A DNA stretch of 54,627 nucleotides from assembly GCA_964611805.1 (NCBI GenBank), contig CAZTBG010000005.1:1-54627 (forward strand), written 5' to 3'. Below, one piece after another: positions 27,293-37,025 of the stretch (position 1 is the stretch's first letter; the number at the start of each line of letters is the position of its first letter). The position numbers were made by a program, and so were the translations under genes. This stretch comes from W589 sp964611805. Its GTDB lineage: Bacteria > Chloroflexota > Dehalococcoidia > Dehalococcoidales > Fen-1064. The notes beneath the pieces were generated by a model. The model had not been told where the DNA came from. It saw only the letters and a program-made list of their open reading frames with translations, and did no database searches.

Positions 27293-27408
27293 AAATCTTT
27301 TAATTACCTCTAGGAAACATTGGGGGGATTCTGCCATCCTTATTTACACTTAACTATGTGGCAGTCAGTCTTACGACTGGTTTTATGTCACCAACGAAGT
27401 AGAACAGA

Positions 27409-27858
27409 TTACTCCGAAGAAATCTCCAGCAAAGCAAATCCGGTAGTCTCATCCATTACGCGGGCGACATCTGCTCCCAATATCTCGTAGATGATGACCT
27501 CCCCTACCACCCAGGTGGTCACACCGGGACGCAGGCAGCCAGTGGTGGTCTTACCAGAGCGCCCCAGGGCGGCATGAATGTGCAGTACCGGCAGGCCATC
27601 TTCACCGGGAGCGATAACACCGACTCCGGCAACCTCATGGGCACCATCAACTGGCAGGAGCATCGGCTCCGGAGGCATCTCATCGGAACGGCGGGGACCG
27701 ACCACCACCTCCCCACCACCGATGCCGCCTATCAGGATAACCTGACCCACCGATATCCCCTGCTCGGCGGCAAAGCGCTCAATACACCCGGGAACCATAT
27801 CCCCATCCTCCAGCCGCATCACAAAGACCCGGCCTATCTGTCCCTGGCACGCTTTCAT
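27409..27858 (-). CDS. PPC (DUF296) domain protein
   Basis: A 149-aa single-domain protein of the plant-and-prokaryote-conserved family, with the text GCIERFAAEQGISVGQV, IGGIGGGEVVVG and the metal-binding-type HIHAALGR. In bacteria such proteins are small trimers of unknown job, often called DNA-binding by similarity to plant AHL proteins. AGGAGG precedes the ATG. Isolated gene, transcribed against its neighbours. The 116 bp between nfnB and this gene shows no further feature. Confidence 0.8.
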   Translation of the reverse strand: MKACQGQIGRVFVMRLEDGDMVPGCIERFAAEQGISVGQVILIGGIGGGEVVVGPRRSDEMPPEPMLLPVDGAHEVAGVGVIAPGEDGLPVLHIHAALGRSGKTTTGCLRPGVTTWVVGEVIIYEILGADVARVMDETTGFALLEISSE

Positions 27859-28072
27859 CGGAAGCCTCCTAACAATTCTGGATAGCCCTCACTTTAAAGT
27901 CCTATCCATTTGCTGTCAAGTCCATTTATCTGCGTTACTAAGTACGCCATTACGATAAAATAACAGTTAGAGATACACCCCTCATGTCTTGTGGAAAAAC
28001 CCTGGCAGCGAAACAATCTACCACAAAAACACAGGTAATAAACAGCCCTCTGGACTATCTTGCTCTCCCAGC

Positions 28073-28159
28073 AGGGGTGTCTAAGAGGGACTTCCGCCCC
28101 TCTTTTATCAAAAATTCCCCCTTCCCCTTAAAGGGGAAGGGGGACAAAGGGGGATGGGG
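28073..28159 (+). repeat. double-hairpin dispersed repeat, copy 2
   Basis: Same family as 5419-5498, opposite orientation. It contains AAGAGGG/CCCCTCTT around ACTTCCG, then a near-perfect CCCCCTTCCCCTT/AAGGGGAAGGGGG palindrome, ending GGGGGATGGGG. It fills the middle of the 346-bp gap 27859-28204; the rest shows no gene. Confidence 0.8.
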
Positions 28160-28204
28160 TCGTGGGGTAATTTATTGCCACCGACTATGCTAAAATAGGT
28201 CGGT

Positions 28205-30775
28205 ATGATTCCCATCAGACTGGCTTTAAGCAATTTCATGTGCTACCGCGATAACGTGCCGCCGCTCTATCTTAATGGCGTGCACACCGCCAGCATCTGC
28301 GGGAGCAACGGCCACGGTAAATCAGCCCTGATTGATGCCATAACCTGGGCACTCTGGGGGCAGACCAGGGCCAAGCGCGACGATGACCTCATCCACACCG
28401 GTGAAACCGAGACAGCCGTCGAATTCGACTTTGCCGTTGGCGAGCAGGAGTACCGCATCCTGCGACGGCACCGCAGACCGAAACGGCGCGGGGCGTCGGG
28501 GCAAACCATTCTGGAACTCCAGATGGCCGCTGACGGTGGCTTCAAGGCGATTACAGGGAACACCATCCAGCAGACCCAACAGAAAATCATCGATACCCTG
28601 CACATGGACTATGCCACTTTCAGCAACAGCGCCTACCTGCGCCAGGGCCATGCCGACGAGTTCACCACGGCTAATCCTGCCCGCCGCAAGCAGGTACTGG
28701 CCAATATCCTCGGTCTCTCATACTACGACGAACTCGAAGCCCAGGCAAAGGAGATGGCAAAACAGCAGGAAACGAAGAGGGAACAGCTTGAAAGCGCTAT
28801 TGCCGACATCAACGAAGAGCTTGCCCGGAAACCAGCCTACGAAGCAGAACTGGAGCAAGCCCAGGAGGAACTCTACCGAATATCAACCGCGGTAAAGGAA
28901 CACGAAGCCTACCTCAACCAATTACGGCAGCAGAAAGAGGCACTGGAAGCAAAGAACTGGCAGCTAACACAGCTTGAGGAGCATATCACGCAGCAGTCAA
29001 AGACGCTGGAGCAGTGGAACGAGCAGATTAAGCGGCAGCAATCGCAACTCAGGGAGCACGAAGACCTCATCGCCCGGCGCGACAGTATAGAGGCAGGGTA
29101 TGCACAATTCGTCGAAGTAAGAAGGTCAAACGACGAACTCGAACAAAAATTCCGCCAGTCGGTCAACCTAGAAAGGCAGAAGGCACAGCTCGAACTCAAG
29201 ATAAAAGAGGCAGGACAGGACCTGCTGACAGAACACGCCGTCGCCCAGAGAGGGATTAGTGAGCTTGAGGCCAGGGTTGACAGACTGCCTCAGCTGAGGA
29301 CCGAACTACAACAAGCACGACACCATTTGCAGCACCTCACCGAGGAAGAAGAGAGCCTCCACCAGAAAAGCGCGGCAGGCCAGGAGCTACGGACCCGGCT
29401 ATATGGACTGGAGACGAGTCAGTCTCAGCTTGAACGGGACATCAGTGAGATAACCGAAAAACTCGACCTGTTACTCACCGAGCACGGTGCCAAATGCCCG
29501 CTCTGCGAGACGGAACTGGGCACCGAAGGCCTGAAACTCATCGAGACCAAGTATACCTCCGAGAAACGGCAGAAGTCCGAGTCCCTGGAAACAACCAGGA
29601 CAGGCCTGGCCAGCGGTAAGAACGAACTGAAATCGCTCGAAAACGAAATCGCCCAACTTGAGGCGAGGCTGAAACAGGAAAGGGCAACGGTGCAGGGCAG
29701 GGTCAGTGTATTAACCCAGGAGACAGATGAAGCAGAGCAGGCCGGCAAGCAACTGGAGGAGGAAAGGGGCCGGTTGAGTCAAATCGAGGAGCGCCTGGCG
29801 CGGCGGGATTTCGCCGCCCCCCAGCAGGAGCTTTTAACCGAGATTGAAAAAGAGCTGGCCAGCCTCGACTATGACGCACAGCGGCACGAACAGGTACGGC
29901 GGCAACTTTCGGGGCTGGAGCAATATGAAGAGCCGAAACGCAAGCTCGAAGAGGCCATCCAGCTCATCGACGAAGAAAGAAAGACAATTGCCAGAGCAAC
30001 CGAAGCCAGCCAGCAACTGCGTGCCAGCCTCGAAACCGACAGCCGAAAGAAAGAGGAACTGGCGCGAGAGCTGGCTTCGCTCCCCCGGGTGTCCGATGAC
30101 CTGTCGCGGGCTGAAAGTGAGCACCGGAACCTTACAGCAGAGCAAGAGCGTGCCCAGGAATTGACCGGGAGCATCAAGGGGAAGCTGGAACGTTGTGCCG
30201 AACTGGAGATAAGGAAAAAGGAGAGAGAGAAGCTTATCACCGAGACCGCCCGGGAGGAGCAAATCTACCGTGACCTGGCGGAGGCCTTCGGCAAAAAGGG
30301 GATACAGGCTTTACTAATCGAGACGGCCCTCCCGGAAATCGAGAGCGAGGCGAACCGGCTACTGGGGCGGATGACCGATAACCGAATGAACGTGAAAATC
30401 GAAACACAGCGGGAAACAAAGAAGGGGGACACCATTGAGACCCTGGATATCAATATCGCCGACGAACTGGGGACGAGAAACTATGAGATGTTCAGTGGCG
30501 GGGAAGCCTTCCGGATTAACTTTGCCATCCGCATCGCCCTGTCAAAGCTGCTGGCGAGGCGAGCGGGAGCGCCGCTGCCGACCCTGATTATTGACGAGGG
30601 CTTCGGCACTCAGGACACTATCGGCATCGAGAAGCTCAGGGAAGCGATAAACTCCATTCAGGACGACTTCGAGAAGATACTTGTTATCACGCACATTGAG
30701 GAACTGCGGGACGCCTTCCCCACCCGCATCGATGTCGTCAAGACACCAGACGGCTCGACGCTCAGCTTCGGCTAG
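28205..30775 (+). CDS. sbcC: SbcC/Rad50-type ATPase of the double-strand-break nuclease complex
   Basis: An 856-aa SMC-like protein. N-terminal Walker A GSNGHGKS (33-40), long coiled coils, a zinc hook CPLC at residues 431-434 in the middle, then the ABC signature FSGGEAF near 763 and Walker B TLIIDEGFGTQD near 792. With SbcD it processes hairpins and broken ends. No sbcD lies on either side, which is unusual since sbcD is normally just upstream. Its TAG stop shares the palindrome CTAG with the stop of the convergent HD-domain gene. Confidence 0.92.
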   Translation: MIPIRLALSNFMCYRDNVPPLYLNGVHTASICGSNGHGKSALIDAITWALWGQTRAKRDDDLIHTGETETAVEFDFAVGEQEYRILRRHRRPKRRGASGQTILELQMAADGGFKAITGNTIQQTQQKIIDTLHMDYATFSNSAYLRQGHADEFTTANPARRKQVLANILGLSYYDELEAQAKEMAKQQETKREQLESAIADINEELARKPAYEAELEQAQEELYRISTAVKEHEAYLNQLRQQKEALEAKNWQLTQLEEHITQQSKTLEQWNEQIKRQQSQLREHEDLIARRDSIEAGYAQFVEVRRSNDELEQKFRQSVNLERQKAQLELKIKEAGQDLLTEHAVAQRGISELEARVDRLPQLRTELQQARHHLQHLTEEEESLHQKSAAGQELRTRLYGLETSQSQLERDISEITEKLDLLLTEHGAKCPLCETELGTEGLKLIETKYTSEKRQKSESLETTRTGLASGKNELKSLENEIAQLEARLKQERATVQGRVSVLTQETDEAEQAGKQLEEERGRLSQIEERLARRDFAAPQQELLTEIEKELASLDYDAQRHEQVRRQLSGLEQYEEPKRKLEEAIQLIDEERKTIARATEASQQLRASLETDSRKKEELARELASLPRVSDDLSRAESEHRNLTAEQERAQELTGSIKGKLERCAELEIRKKEREKLITETAREEQIYRDLAEAFGKKGIQALLIETALPEIESEANRLLGRMTDNRMNVKIETQRETKKGDTIETLDINIADELGTRNYEMFSGGEAFRINFAIRIALSKLLARRAGAPLPTLIIDEGFGTQDTIGIEKLREAINSIQDDFEKILVITHIEELRDAFPTRIDVVKTPDGSTLSFG

Positions 30776-31323
30776 AGGCCGAGGTTAGGGGCAATCTCCT
30801 GCATGGCGGTAACTCCCAGTTCAATAAACTCGTCGAGCTCTATTCCCAGTTCACTGCACCTGGCTATCTGCTCCCGGTTTGCTCCGGCAGCGAAGCTCTT
30901 TTCCTTAAACCGCTTCCTGACGGATTTAGGCTTGAGGCTGGCCAGCTTCTTGTCCGGCAGCACCAGAGTCCCAGCGGTAATCAGGCCAGTCAGTGGGTCG
31001 GCACAGAGCAGGGCCTTATCCAACTGTGTATCCGCGGGAACCCCATGCGCCTCATTGTGACACAGTACAGCGTGGACTATCTCCTCGCTGGCTCCCATTT
31101 CCCGGATGAGGTCGGCCCCGAGCCGACTGTGGGCATTCATGTCACCCTCAGTCAACTCCACATCAATATCATGCAGGAGACCGGTTATCCCCCACACATC
31201 CTCGTCCTCACCCAGTCGTCTTGCCAAAGCACGCATGATAGCCTCGGTAGCCAGCATATGCTTTATCAGGTTCTGGCTCTCAACATTAGCTTCAACAGAT
31301 TCAAGTGCTTCCTGTCTGTCCAT
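30772..31323 (-). CDS. HD-domain (HDIG-type) phosphohydrolase
   Basis: A 183-aa protein with the HD motif GLLHDIDVELTEG, an upstream His in NLIKHMLATEAIMRAL, and downstream His-rich AVLCHNEAHG, the metal ligands of HD-superfamily hydrolases. Substrate unknown; relatives cleave nucleotides or cyclic dinucleotides. GGAGG precedes the ATG. It lies 12 bp after uvrA on the same strand, so the two may be cotranscribed. The gene ends inside the last codons of sbcC. Confidence 0.85.
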   Translation of the reverse strand: MDRQEALESVEANVESQNLIKHMLATEAIMRALARRLGEDEDVWGITGLLHDIDVELTEGDMNAHSRLGADLIREMGASEEIVHAVLCHNEAHGVPADTQLDKALLCADPLTGLITAGTLVLPDKKLASLKPKSVRKRFKEKSFAAGANREQIARCSELGIELDEFIELGVTAMQEIAPNLGL

Positions 31324-31335
31324 CTTTCCTCCAGT

Positions 31336-34185
31336 TCAAACTGATACAGGGAACCCTACCCGGCCACGTTGTAGATGAGGGGCCAGGTACTGCCCGGTCA
31401 GTGAGTCCTTATTTTGCGCTACCTCCTCGGGCGTGCCCGTGGCGACAACATAGCCACCCTGGTCTCCGGCCCCTGGCCCCAGGTCGATAATATAGTCGGC
31501 GCTCTTTACCACATCGGGGTGGTGCTCAATGATTACAATGGTGTTTCCAGCATCGGCCAAGCGGTGCAGCACTTTGAGCAGAGCAGCCACATCAGCAAAG
31601 GAAAGGCCGGTTGTCGGCTCATCCAGAATGTACAGCGTCTGTCCGGTGGACCTCTTGGAAAGCTCGGTGGCCAGCTTCACCCGCTGCGCTTCACCACCGG
31701 AGAGGGTGGGTGCCGGTTGCCCCAGACGAATATAGCCCAGACCAACATCGTTCAGTGTCTCCAGCCTCCTTCTTATCTTGGGAAAGTGCTCAAAGAAAGC
31801 CAGGGCCTGCTCCACGGTCATATCGAGCACCTCGGCAATATTCTTTTCCTTAAACCTTATCTCCAGGGCTTCCCGATTATAGCGCTTGCCCTTGCAGACC
31901 TCGCAGGGAACGGTAACGTCTGGCAGAAACTGCATCTCAATCTCGATGAAGCCTTCACCACGACAGGCCTCACAGCGCCCGCCCTTAACGTTAAAGGAAA
32001 AACGGCCGGGGGCATATCCCCGCATCCGGGCCTCGGGGACGGTGGCAAAGAGTTCACGAATCGGGGTGAAGGTACCGGTATAGGTAGCCGGATTGCTCCG
32101 TGGCGTCCGTCCGATGGGGGACTGATTAATATCAATGACCTTATCAATATGCTCGACACCAATAATCTCATCACAGTCGCCTGTTACTATCCGCGACTTA
32201 TAAAGTGCCTGAGCCAGTTTACGGTAAAGGACTTCGTCCACCAGGGTGCTCTTACCACTGCCGGAGACTCCGGTGACACAGACAAACATGCCCAGGGGAA
32301 TACGTACATCGATGTCCTTCAGGTTGTTTTGCCGCGCCCCCTTGATAATCATCTCCTCCCCGGAGCCGGAACGGCGTGCCTTTGGGAGCGGTATCTGCTT
32401 GGCCCCACTGAGGTACTGACCGGTCACCGATTCCTTACAGTTTATGATGTCTTCGACAGTCCCGGTAGCGACAATCCAGCCGCCATGCTCTCCAGCCCCA
32501 GGCCCCATATCGATAATGTGGTCGGCGGTCCTCATCATGGCTTCGTCGTGCTCGACAATCAATACCGTATTACCCAGGTCTCTTAGCCGCTTCAGGGTCT
32601 CAATCAGGCGGTAATTATCGGCCTGGTGCAACCCAACGGTCGGTTCATCACAGATATAGAGTACCCCCATCAGTCCACTGCCAATCTGGGTTGCCAGACG
32701 GATACGTTGCGCCTCACCCCCACTCAGGGTAGCCGAGGGACGGTCAAGAGTAAGGTAATCGAGACCTATATCCTTAAGAAAACCCAGACGGGCCCGGATT
32801 TCTTTGATAATCTGGGTGGCAATCGTCTGCTCCCGTTTGGAAAGGATGGCACGCCTGCCATTACCGCTCAGGGCAGCCACCCATTTCAGGGCCAGGGCAA
32901 CCGACTGCTCCGTCACGTCCATAATGTTTTTATCGCCGATGGTTACCGCCAATGACTCCGGCTTGAGCCTCTTGCCATGACAGACCGGGCAGACCCTGGT
33001 AACCATGTAGCGCTCTATCCCCGCCCGGGAGTACTCGGACTCGGTATCGTGGTAAAGGCGCTCCAGACGGGGGATAACCCCCTCGAAGCCATCGGAGTAC
33101 TCCCTGACACGGCCAAAGCGGTTTCGGTATCGTACCGCCTCTCCCCCCTCACCATAGAGCAGCATGTTGTACTGTTGCTCGCCGAGGTCCTTCACCGGTG
33201 TGTTCAAGGGAAAACCGCAACGTTGAAGGGAGTAAAGATACCAGGTATGCGTCTGATATGGTTTGATAGCCCCCTGGGCAATGGAGAGGTTCTTATCAGG
33301 GATAATGAGGTCAGGGTCCAGCTCCTGCCGGTAGCCCAGACCGGTACAGGCCGGGCAGGCACCATGGGGGCTATTAAAACTGAAGTTGCGCGGGGCAATC
33401 TCACCCAGGCTGATTTCGCAATGGACGCAGGCAAAATGCTCGGAGAAGAGCATCTCCACCCCGTCCACAACCGATACCAACACCACCCCGGCCCCCAACT
33501 TAAGGGCCGTCTCCACAGAGTCGGCAATTCGTTCCTGGCTATCGCTCTGCCCAATAACCAGCCTGTCCACCACCACTTCAATCGAATGCTTCTTGTTCTT
33601 GTCAAGCTGGAACTGCCCGGAGAGGTCATGGGTCTCTCCATCGACCCGCACCCGCGCATAGCCAGCCCTGCGCAGGTCATCAAAGACGGCCTGGTACTCA
33701 CCCTTGCGGTCGCGGACAAGGGGTGCCATAATCATCAGCCGGCTGCCTTCAGGAAGCCCCCGTATGGCATCGACAATCTGCTCTACCGTCTGAGTAGTTA
33801 TCTCCCGTCCGCAATTGGGGCAATGGGGGTGGCCGACCCTGGCGAATAGGAGGCGCAGGTAGTCGTAAATCTCAGTGACGGTGCCCATCGTCGAGCGAGG
33901 GTTGCGTCCCGGCCCCTTCTGGTCAATCGAGATGGCCGGACTCAGTCCCTCGATATAGTCCACCTCGGGCTTCTCCATTCGCCCGAGGAACTGCCGGGCA
34001 TACGCAGACAGCGATTCCATATAGCGGCGTTGTCCCTCGGCATAAATAGTATCGAACGCCAGTGAGCTCTTCCCCGAACCGGAGACACCGGTAATGACCA
34101 CCAGCTTGTCCCGTGGTATGGTAACATCGATGTTCTTGAGATTGTGCTCACAGGCACCCTTGACAATGATGGAATCGAGCGGCAT
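31336..34185 (-). CDS. uvrA: excinuclease ABC subunit A
   Basis: DNA damage recognition ATPase of nucleotide excision repair, 949 aa, normal length. Two ABC ATPase halves: Walker A ITGVSGSGKSSLAFDT near residue 32 and VTGVSGSGKSTLVDE near 640; zinc fingers CPNCGREI..., CVHCEISLG and the C-terminal pair CEACRGEG...CEVCKGKRY; signature LSGGEAQR twice; and Walker B near each. The GGGGG before the ATG serves as ribosome site. No LexA-type box could be recognised in 34186-34399. Confidence 0.97.
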   Translation of the reverse strand: MPLDSIIVKGACEHNLKNIDVTIPRDKLVVITGVSGSGKSSLAFDTIYAEGQRRYMESLSAYARQFLGRMEKPEVDYIEGLSPAISIDQKGPGRNPRSTMGTVTEIYDYLRLLFARVGHPHCPNCGREITTQTVEQIVDAIRGLPEGSRLMIMAPLVRDRKGEYQAVFDDLRRAGYARVRVDGETHDLSGQFQLDKNKKHSIEVVVDRLVIGQSDSQERIADSVETALKLGAGVVLVSVVDGVEMLFSEHFACVHCEISLGEIAPRNFSFNSPHGACPACTGLGYRQELDPDLIIPDKNLSIAQGAIKPYQTHTWYLYSLQRCGFPLNTPVKDLGEQQYNMLLYGEGGEAVRYRNRFGRVREYSDGFEGVIPRLERLYHDTESEYSRAGIERYMVTRVCPVCHGKRLKPESLAVTIGDKNIMDVTEQSVALALKWVAALSGNGRRAILSKREQTIATQIIKEIRARLGFLKDIGLDYLTLDRPSATLSGGEAQRIRLATQIGSGLMGVLYICDEPTVGLHQADNYRLIETLKRLRDLGNTVLIVEHDEAMMRTADHIIDMGPGAGEHGGWIVATGTVEDIINCKESVTGQYLSGAKQIPLPKARRSGSGEEMIIKGARQNNLKDIDVRIPLGMFVCVTGVSGSGKSTLVDEVLYRKLAQALYKSRIVTGDCDEIIGVEHIDKVIDINQSPIGRTPRSNPATYTGTFTPIRELFATVPEARMRGYAPGRFSFNVKGGRCEACRGEGFIEIEMQFLPDVTVPCEVCKGKRYNREALEIRFKEKNIAEVLDMTVEQALAFFEHFPKIRRRLETLNDVGLGYIRLGQPAPTLSGGEAQRVKLATELSKRSTGQTLYILDEPTTGLSFADVAALLKVLHRLADAGNTIVIIEHHPDVVKSADYIIDLGPGAGDQGGYVVATGTPEEVAQNKDSLTGQYLAPHLQRGRVGFPVSV

Positions 34186-34342
34186 ATCTTTGCATCCCCC
34201 CTCACCAGCACCATTTTAACATTCTGGCTACTGGAGCAACAACCAGAGAGTGACCTCAGTATACCGACAATATCTAGTCAGAACACGTAACGGACAGCTT
34301 CGTACCCACCTTCTTTTGTTTATGCAGATGTCGAGGATAGTA

Positions 34343-34372
34343 TTGTCAAACGACCCAATATAGCGTTAAGAT
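34343..34372 (+). promoter_or_regulatory. promoter for the coiled-coil transglutaminase-like gene
   Basis: TTGTCA at 34343-34348, 18-bp spacer, TAAGAT at 34367-34372, 27 bp before the ATG at 34400. The -10 is the same hexamer as in the comM promoter. Confidence 0.45.
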
Positions 34373-34399
34373 TCATGATACTAAACCAAGGGGGTAATC

Positions 34400-35407
34400 A
34401 TGTACGGCGTATGGAAGATATTGTTTATAGTCGTGACAATTTTATTGGTCGCCTGTTGCGCTTGTATTGGAATTGGCTGGTATGTACTAAATGATAAAGA
34501 GAGCCAGCTGGTCATAGCGCAGGAACAGTTAGTTGATGTTGAGGCCGAACTGGATACTGTAGAATTACAGCTTGCTGAGAAACAGGAATCATTAGATACA
34601 GTCCAGCAGCAGCTAGTTGATATGGAAGGTGAATTAAATGCAGCCGAAAGCCAATTAAATTCTACTGAAGCCCAGCTAGATACTGCTGAAAACCAGCTTG
34701 CTTATACCTCAGGTCGGCTAGAGGCAGCAAAGCGTGAGAATAATCAAATGTTAGAGCAATATGCCAGTCTAAGGGCACAAATCAATGTACGTTTCGGTGA
34801 TACAACACAGGATATTCAGAGCTTCATCACGCCGGATAGTCCGACAGTTTATGACAAAGTACAGGAAATTACTGGCGGTTATTCCGGTGATACTAACGAG
34901 TACTGGAGGGATTGTGAAAGACTGTACCAATGGGTGGTCGATAATATAACGTATTCCTATGATAGCTATGTCCCCATCCTGCCGTTACTCATGTCGGACG
35001 AATTAAGGTGGTATGGTGAATGCTGGCGAATGCCCGAGGAGACTATCGAGGATGAGACTGGCGACTGTGAGGACATGGCACTGTTGCTGGCCAGCATGCT
35101 GCTAAGCTATAATAAGGGTGAATATGCCGTTTGGCTTCTGACTATCAGTGCGCCTGACGGTGCACATATGGCTGTTGCTTTTCCTGTTGCAGGTAATGAG
35201 TTTGCTATACTTGACCCGGCAGGCAACTATTATACTGGCTGGCTACATGGCTCATTGCGCTCAGAGCCTATCTCGACTGCCATTAGTAACTGGCTGTCAT
35301 ACTGGTCGAGTGAATTACCGGGTGCTGAAGTAGTGCAGGCTTTTTCTAACGATTTTAACGAGCATTTTTCCAGCACAGACGAGTTCATATCCTGGGCAAC
35401 TGAATAA
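34400..35407 (+). CDS. membrane-anchored heptad-repeat protein with transglutaminase-like domain
   Basis: A 335-aa protein in three parts: an N-terminal membrane anchor (residues ~6-30); a regular coiled coil (~38-120) of about ten seven-residue units with Leu at the same place, e.g. QQLVDME, GELNAAE, SQLNSTE, AQLDTAE; and a transglutaminase-like domain with a plausible Cys-His-Asp triad at C223 (GDCEDMALL), H256 (GAHMAVAF) and D272 (ILDPAG). AGGGGG precedes the ATG. It probably acts outside the membrane as a cysteine protease or crosslinking enzyme, but the substrate is unknown. No partner gene is adjacent. Confidence 0.75.
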   Translation: MYGVWKILFIVVTILLVACCACIGIGWYVLNDKESQLVIAQEQLVDVEAELDTVELQLAEKQESLDTVQQQLVDMEGELNAAESQLNSTEAQLDTAENQLAYTSGRLEAAKRENNQMLEQYASLRAQINVRFGDTTQDIQSFITPDSPTVYDKVQEITGGYSGDTNEYWRDCERLYQWVVDNITYSYDSYVPILPLLMSDELRWYGECWRMPEETIEDETGDCEDMALLLASMLLSYNKGEYAVWLLTISAPDGAHMAVAFPVAGNEFAILDPAGNYYTGWLHGSLRSEPISTAISNWLSYWSSELPGAEVVQAFSNDFNEHFSSTDEFISWATE

Positions 35408-35545
35408 TACAGTAAAGACATCCTCCGTTGGCACCCTCGACCCTGGCCCGTAACATAACTCAGAACCACGTTAGCTAAAGTAATTAGCTGCGCCACCGTC
35501 GGACTGGAAGCTGTAATCGTCAAGGAAGGTACACATCTCCCCCAC
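35403..35545 (+). pseudogene. relic of the comM promoter and first ~25 codons
   Basis: Aligns with 42139-42290. The promoter is conserved: TTGGCA at 35428, 17 bp, TAACAT at 35451. The coding text reads TLAKVISCATVGLEAVIV against MLAKVMSCATVGLEGVII of comM, with the ATG changed to ACG. Similarity fades after about 35545, and no further comM sequence follows. It is therefore a duplicated 5' fragment, not a gene. Confidence 0.8.
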
Positions 35546-35550
35546 AATAC

Positions 35551-35579
35551 TTGACAAAGGCCATATACTAACATAAATT
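35551..35579 (+). promoter_or_regulatory. promoter for the cation/proton antiporter gene
   Basis: TTGACA at 35551-35556, 17-bp spacer, TAAATT at 35574-35579, 67 bp before the antiporter ATG and just after the comM relic. Confidence 0.45.
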
Positions 35580-35646
35580 TTGGATAGACCCAGGCAGGAT
35601 AATGCATATAAAATGTTAGGTACTGAAAACAGCAAGACGTGATTAA

Positions 35647-36996
35647 ATGCAAGATACTGCTTCAACAATCGCTTTTGTCGGTATTTTAGTATTCCTGGCG
35701 CATCTTTTCACGAGCATTTTCAGGCGAACTAAAATTCCCGACGTTCTTTTCCTGGTCATTATCGGCGTTTGTGTCGGCCCGGTATTAGGCCTGACTTCAC
35801 CCGACCTCTTTGGTGCCGTAGGGCCTGTGTTCACCATAATCACTTTAATTATTATCCTGTTCGAAAGCGGACTTACCCTGAAACTTAACACTATTCGCTC
35901 TGCCCTGGGTGGTGCGATGATTTTAGCCCCTCTCACCTTTTTTTCTACGATGGGGATTGTTGCAGGATTTACTCTATGGCTGACGGACCTGGAAGTGCTG
36001 CCCGCTTTTATTCTGGGAGCTATTGTCGGTTCTACCTCAGAGGCTATAATCATTCCCTTAGTCAGGCAGCTAAGAGTAAAAGACGGTACGATTACTCTGT
36101 TGTCCCTGGAGTCATCAGTTAATGATGTCTTGAGCATTGTCATTACCGTTACCCTTGTGGAGGCATATGCTCTTGGTAAGTTCGAGGTTGCTTCCGTATC
36201 CGGTGACCTTATCGCTTCTTTTCTCGTGGCAATCATCTTTGGAATCATTGGTGCATTTATATGGTCAATACTACTAAATAGAATTCACGCTATTAAAAAT
36301 GCCATGTTCACGACACCAGCTTTTGTTTTTATCCTGTTCGGTATTGTTGAGACATTAGGATTTAGTGGCGCTATTGCAGCGCTGGTCTTTGGTATAACAC
36401 TCGGTAATATTGAGTCAATTAATCTCTCAATTTTTAAGCCCTCGACTGCTAAAGAGCCTGTCGGGCTCACGGAGACAGAGAGGGTATTTTTTAGTGAAGT
36501 GGCCTTTCTACTGAAGACGTTCTTCTTCGTCTACCTCGGGATATCACTGCAGTTCTTCAGCAGCGAACTCATTATTATCAGCCTTGTATTGACAGCCATA
36601 GCCTTTGTACTGCGTATACCATCAACCAGGTTAGCCCTGGGACGTTCACTACCGCTTAAAGATATGTCTATTGTGGCCGTCATGGTGCCAAAGGGCCTAG
36701 CTGCAGTGGTGTTAGCTTCATTTCCGTTGCAACAGGCGGTTGCTGGCGGTGAGCTAATCCAAAATCTCACCTACGGTGTCGTGTTGTTGAGCATCGTCAT
36801 TACTTCGCTTTTAGTGATGCTAATTGATAAAACGAAATTCTACGAAATATATGGTTGGCTTTTTTCTCCAAGCCTGCCAGATATTTTGGGCAGGAAAAAA
36901 CTTCAGGAAAGAGAGTCTTTAAGTAAGCCGGACGATATCGTACCGGCCGGGCCAAAGCTCTTTGGCAAACAAGGCAAGAGTGATAGTCCTGGCTAA
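35647..36996 (+). CDS. CPA1-type cation/proton antiporter (NhaP-like)
   Basis: A 449-aa membrane protein with about 12 hydrophobic segments. The family ion-site motif appears as LESSVNDVLSIV near residues 157-168, and LFESGLTLKL near the start matches NhaP/KefB-type transporters. It exchanges Na+ or K+ for protons across the inner membrane; which cation is not decidable here. The C-terminal tail after about 405 is charged and cytoplasmic. A weak ribosome site precedes the ATG. It stands alone in the island, with a promoter-like pair upstream. Confidence 0.85.
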   Translation: MQDTASTIAFVGILVFLAHLFTSIFRRTKIPDVLFLVIIGVCVGPVLGLTSPDLFGAVGPVFTIITLIIILFESGLTLKLNTIRSALGGAMILAPLTFFSTMGIVAGFTLWLTDLEVLPAFILGAIVGSTSEAIIIPLVRQLRVKDGTITLLSLESSVNDVLSIVITVTLVEAYALGKFEVASVSGDLIASFLVAIIFGIIGAFIWSILLNRIHAIKNAMFTTPAFVFILFGIVETLGFSGAIAALVFGITLGNIESINLSIFKPSTAKEPVGLTETERVFFSEVAFLLKTFFFVYLGISLQFFSSELIIISLVLTAIAFVLRIPSTRLALGRSLPLKDMSIVAVMVPKGLAAVVLASFPLQQAVAGGELIQNLTYGVVLLSIVITSLLVMLIDKTKFYEIYGWLFSPSLPDILGRKKLQERESLSKPDDIVPAGPKLFGKQGKSDSPG

Positions 36997-37025
36997 AAAG
37001 AAGAAGCTACCGCCGGCTTTAAAGA

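Noticed and set aside
27984..28193. 69-aa plus-strand open frame ending in a lysine/glycine-rich stretch
   Set aside because: It runs through the double-hairpin repeat and has no protein-like character.
35230..35652. 140-aa minus-strand open frame sharing text with a minus-strand frame at 42135-42431
   Set aside because: The shared text is the reverse strand of the duplicated comM 5' region; it shows the duplication but is not a gene.
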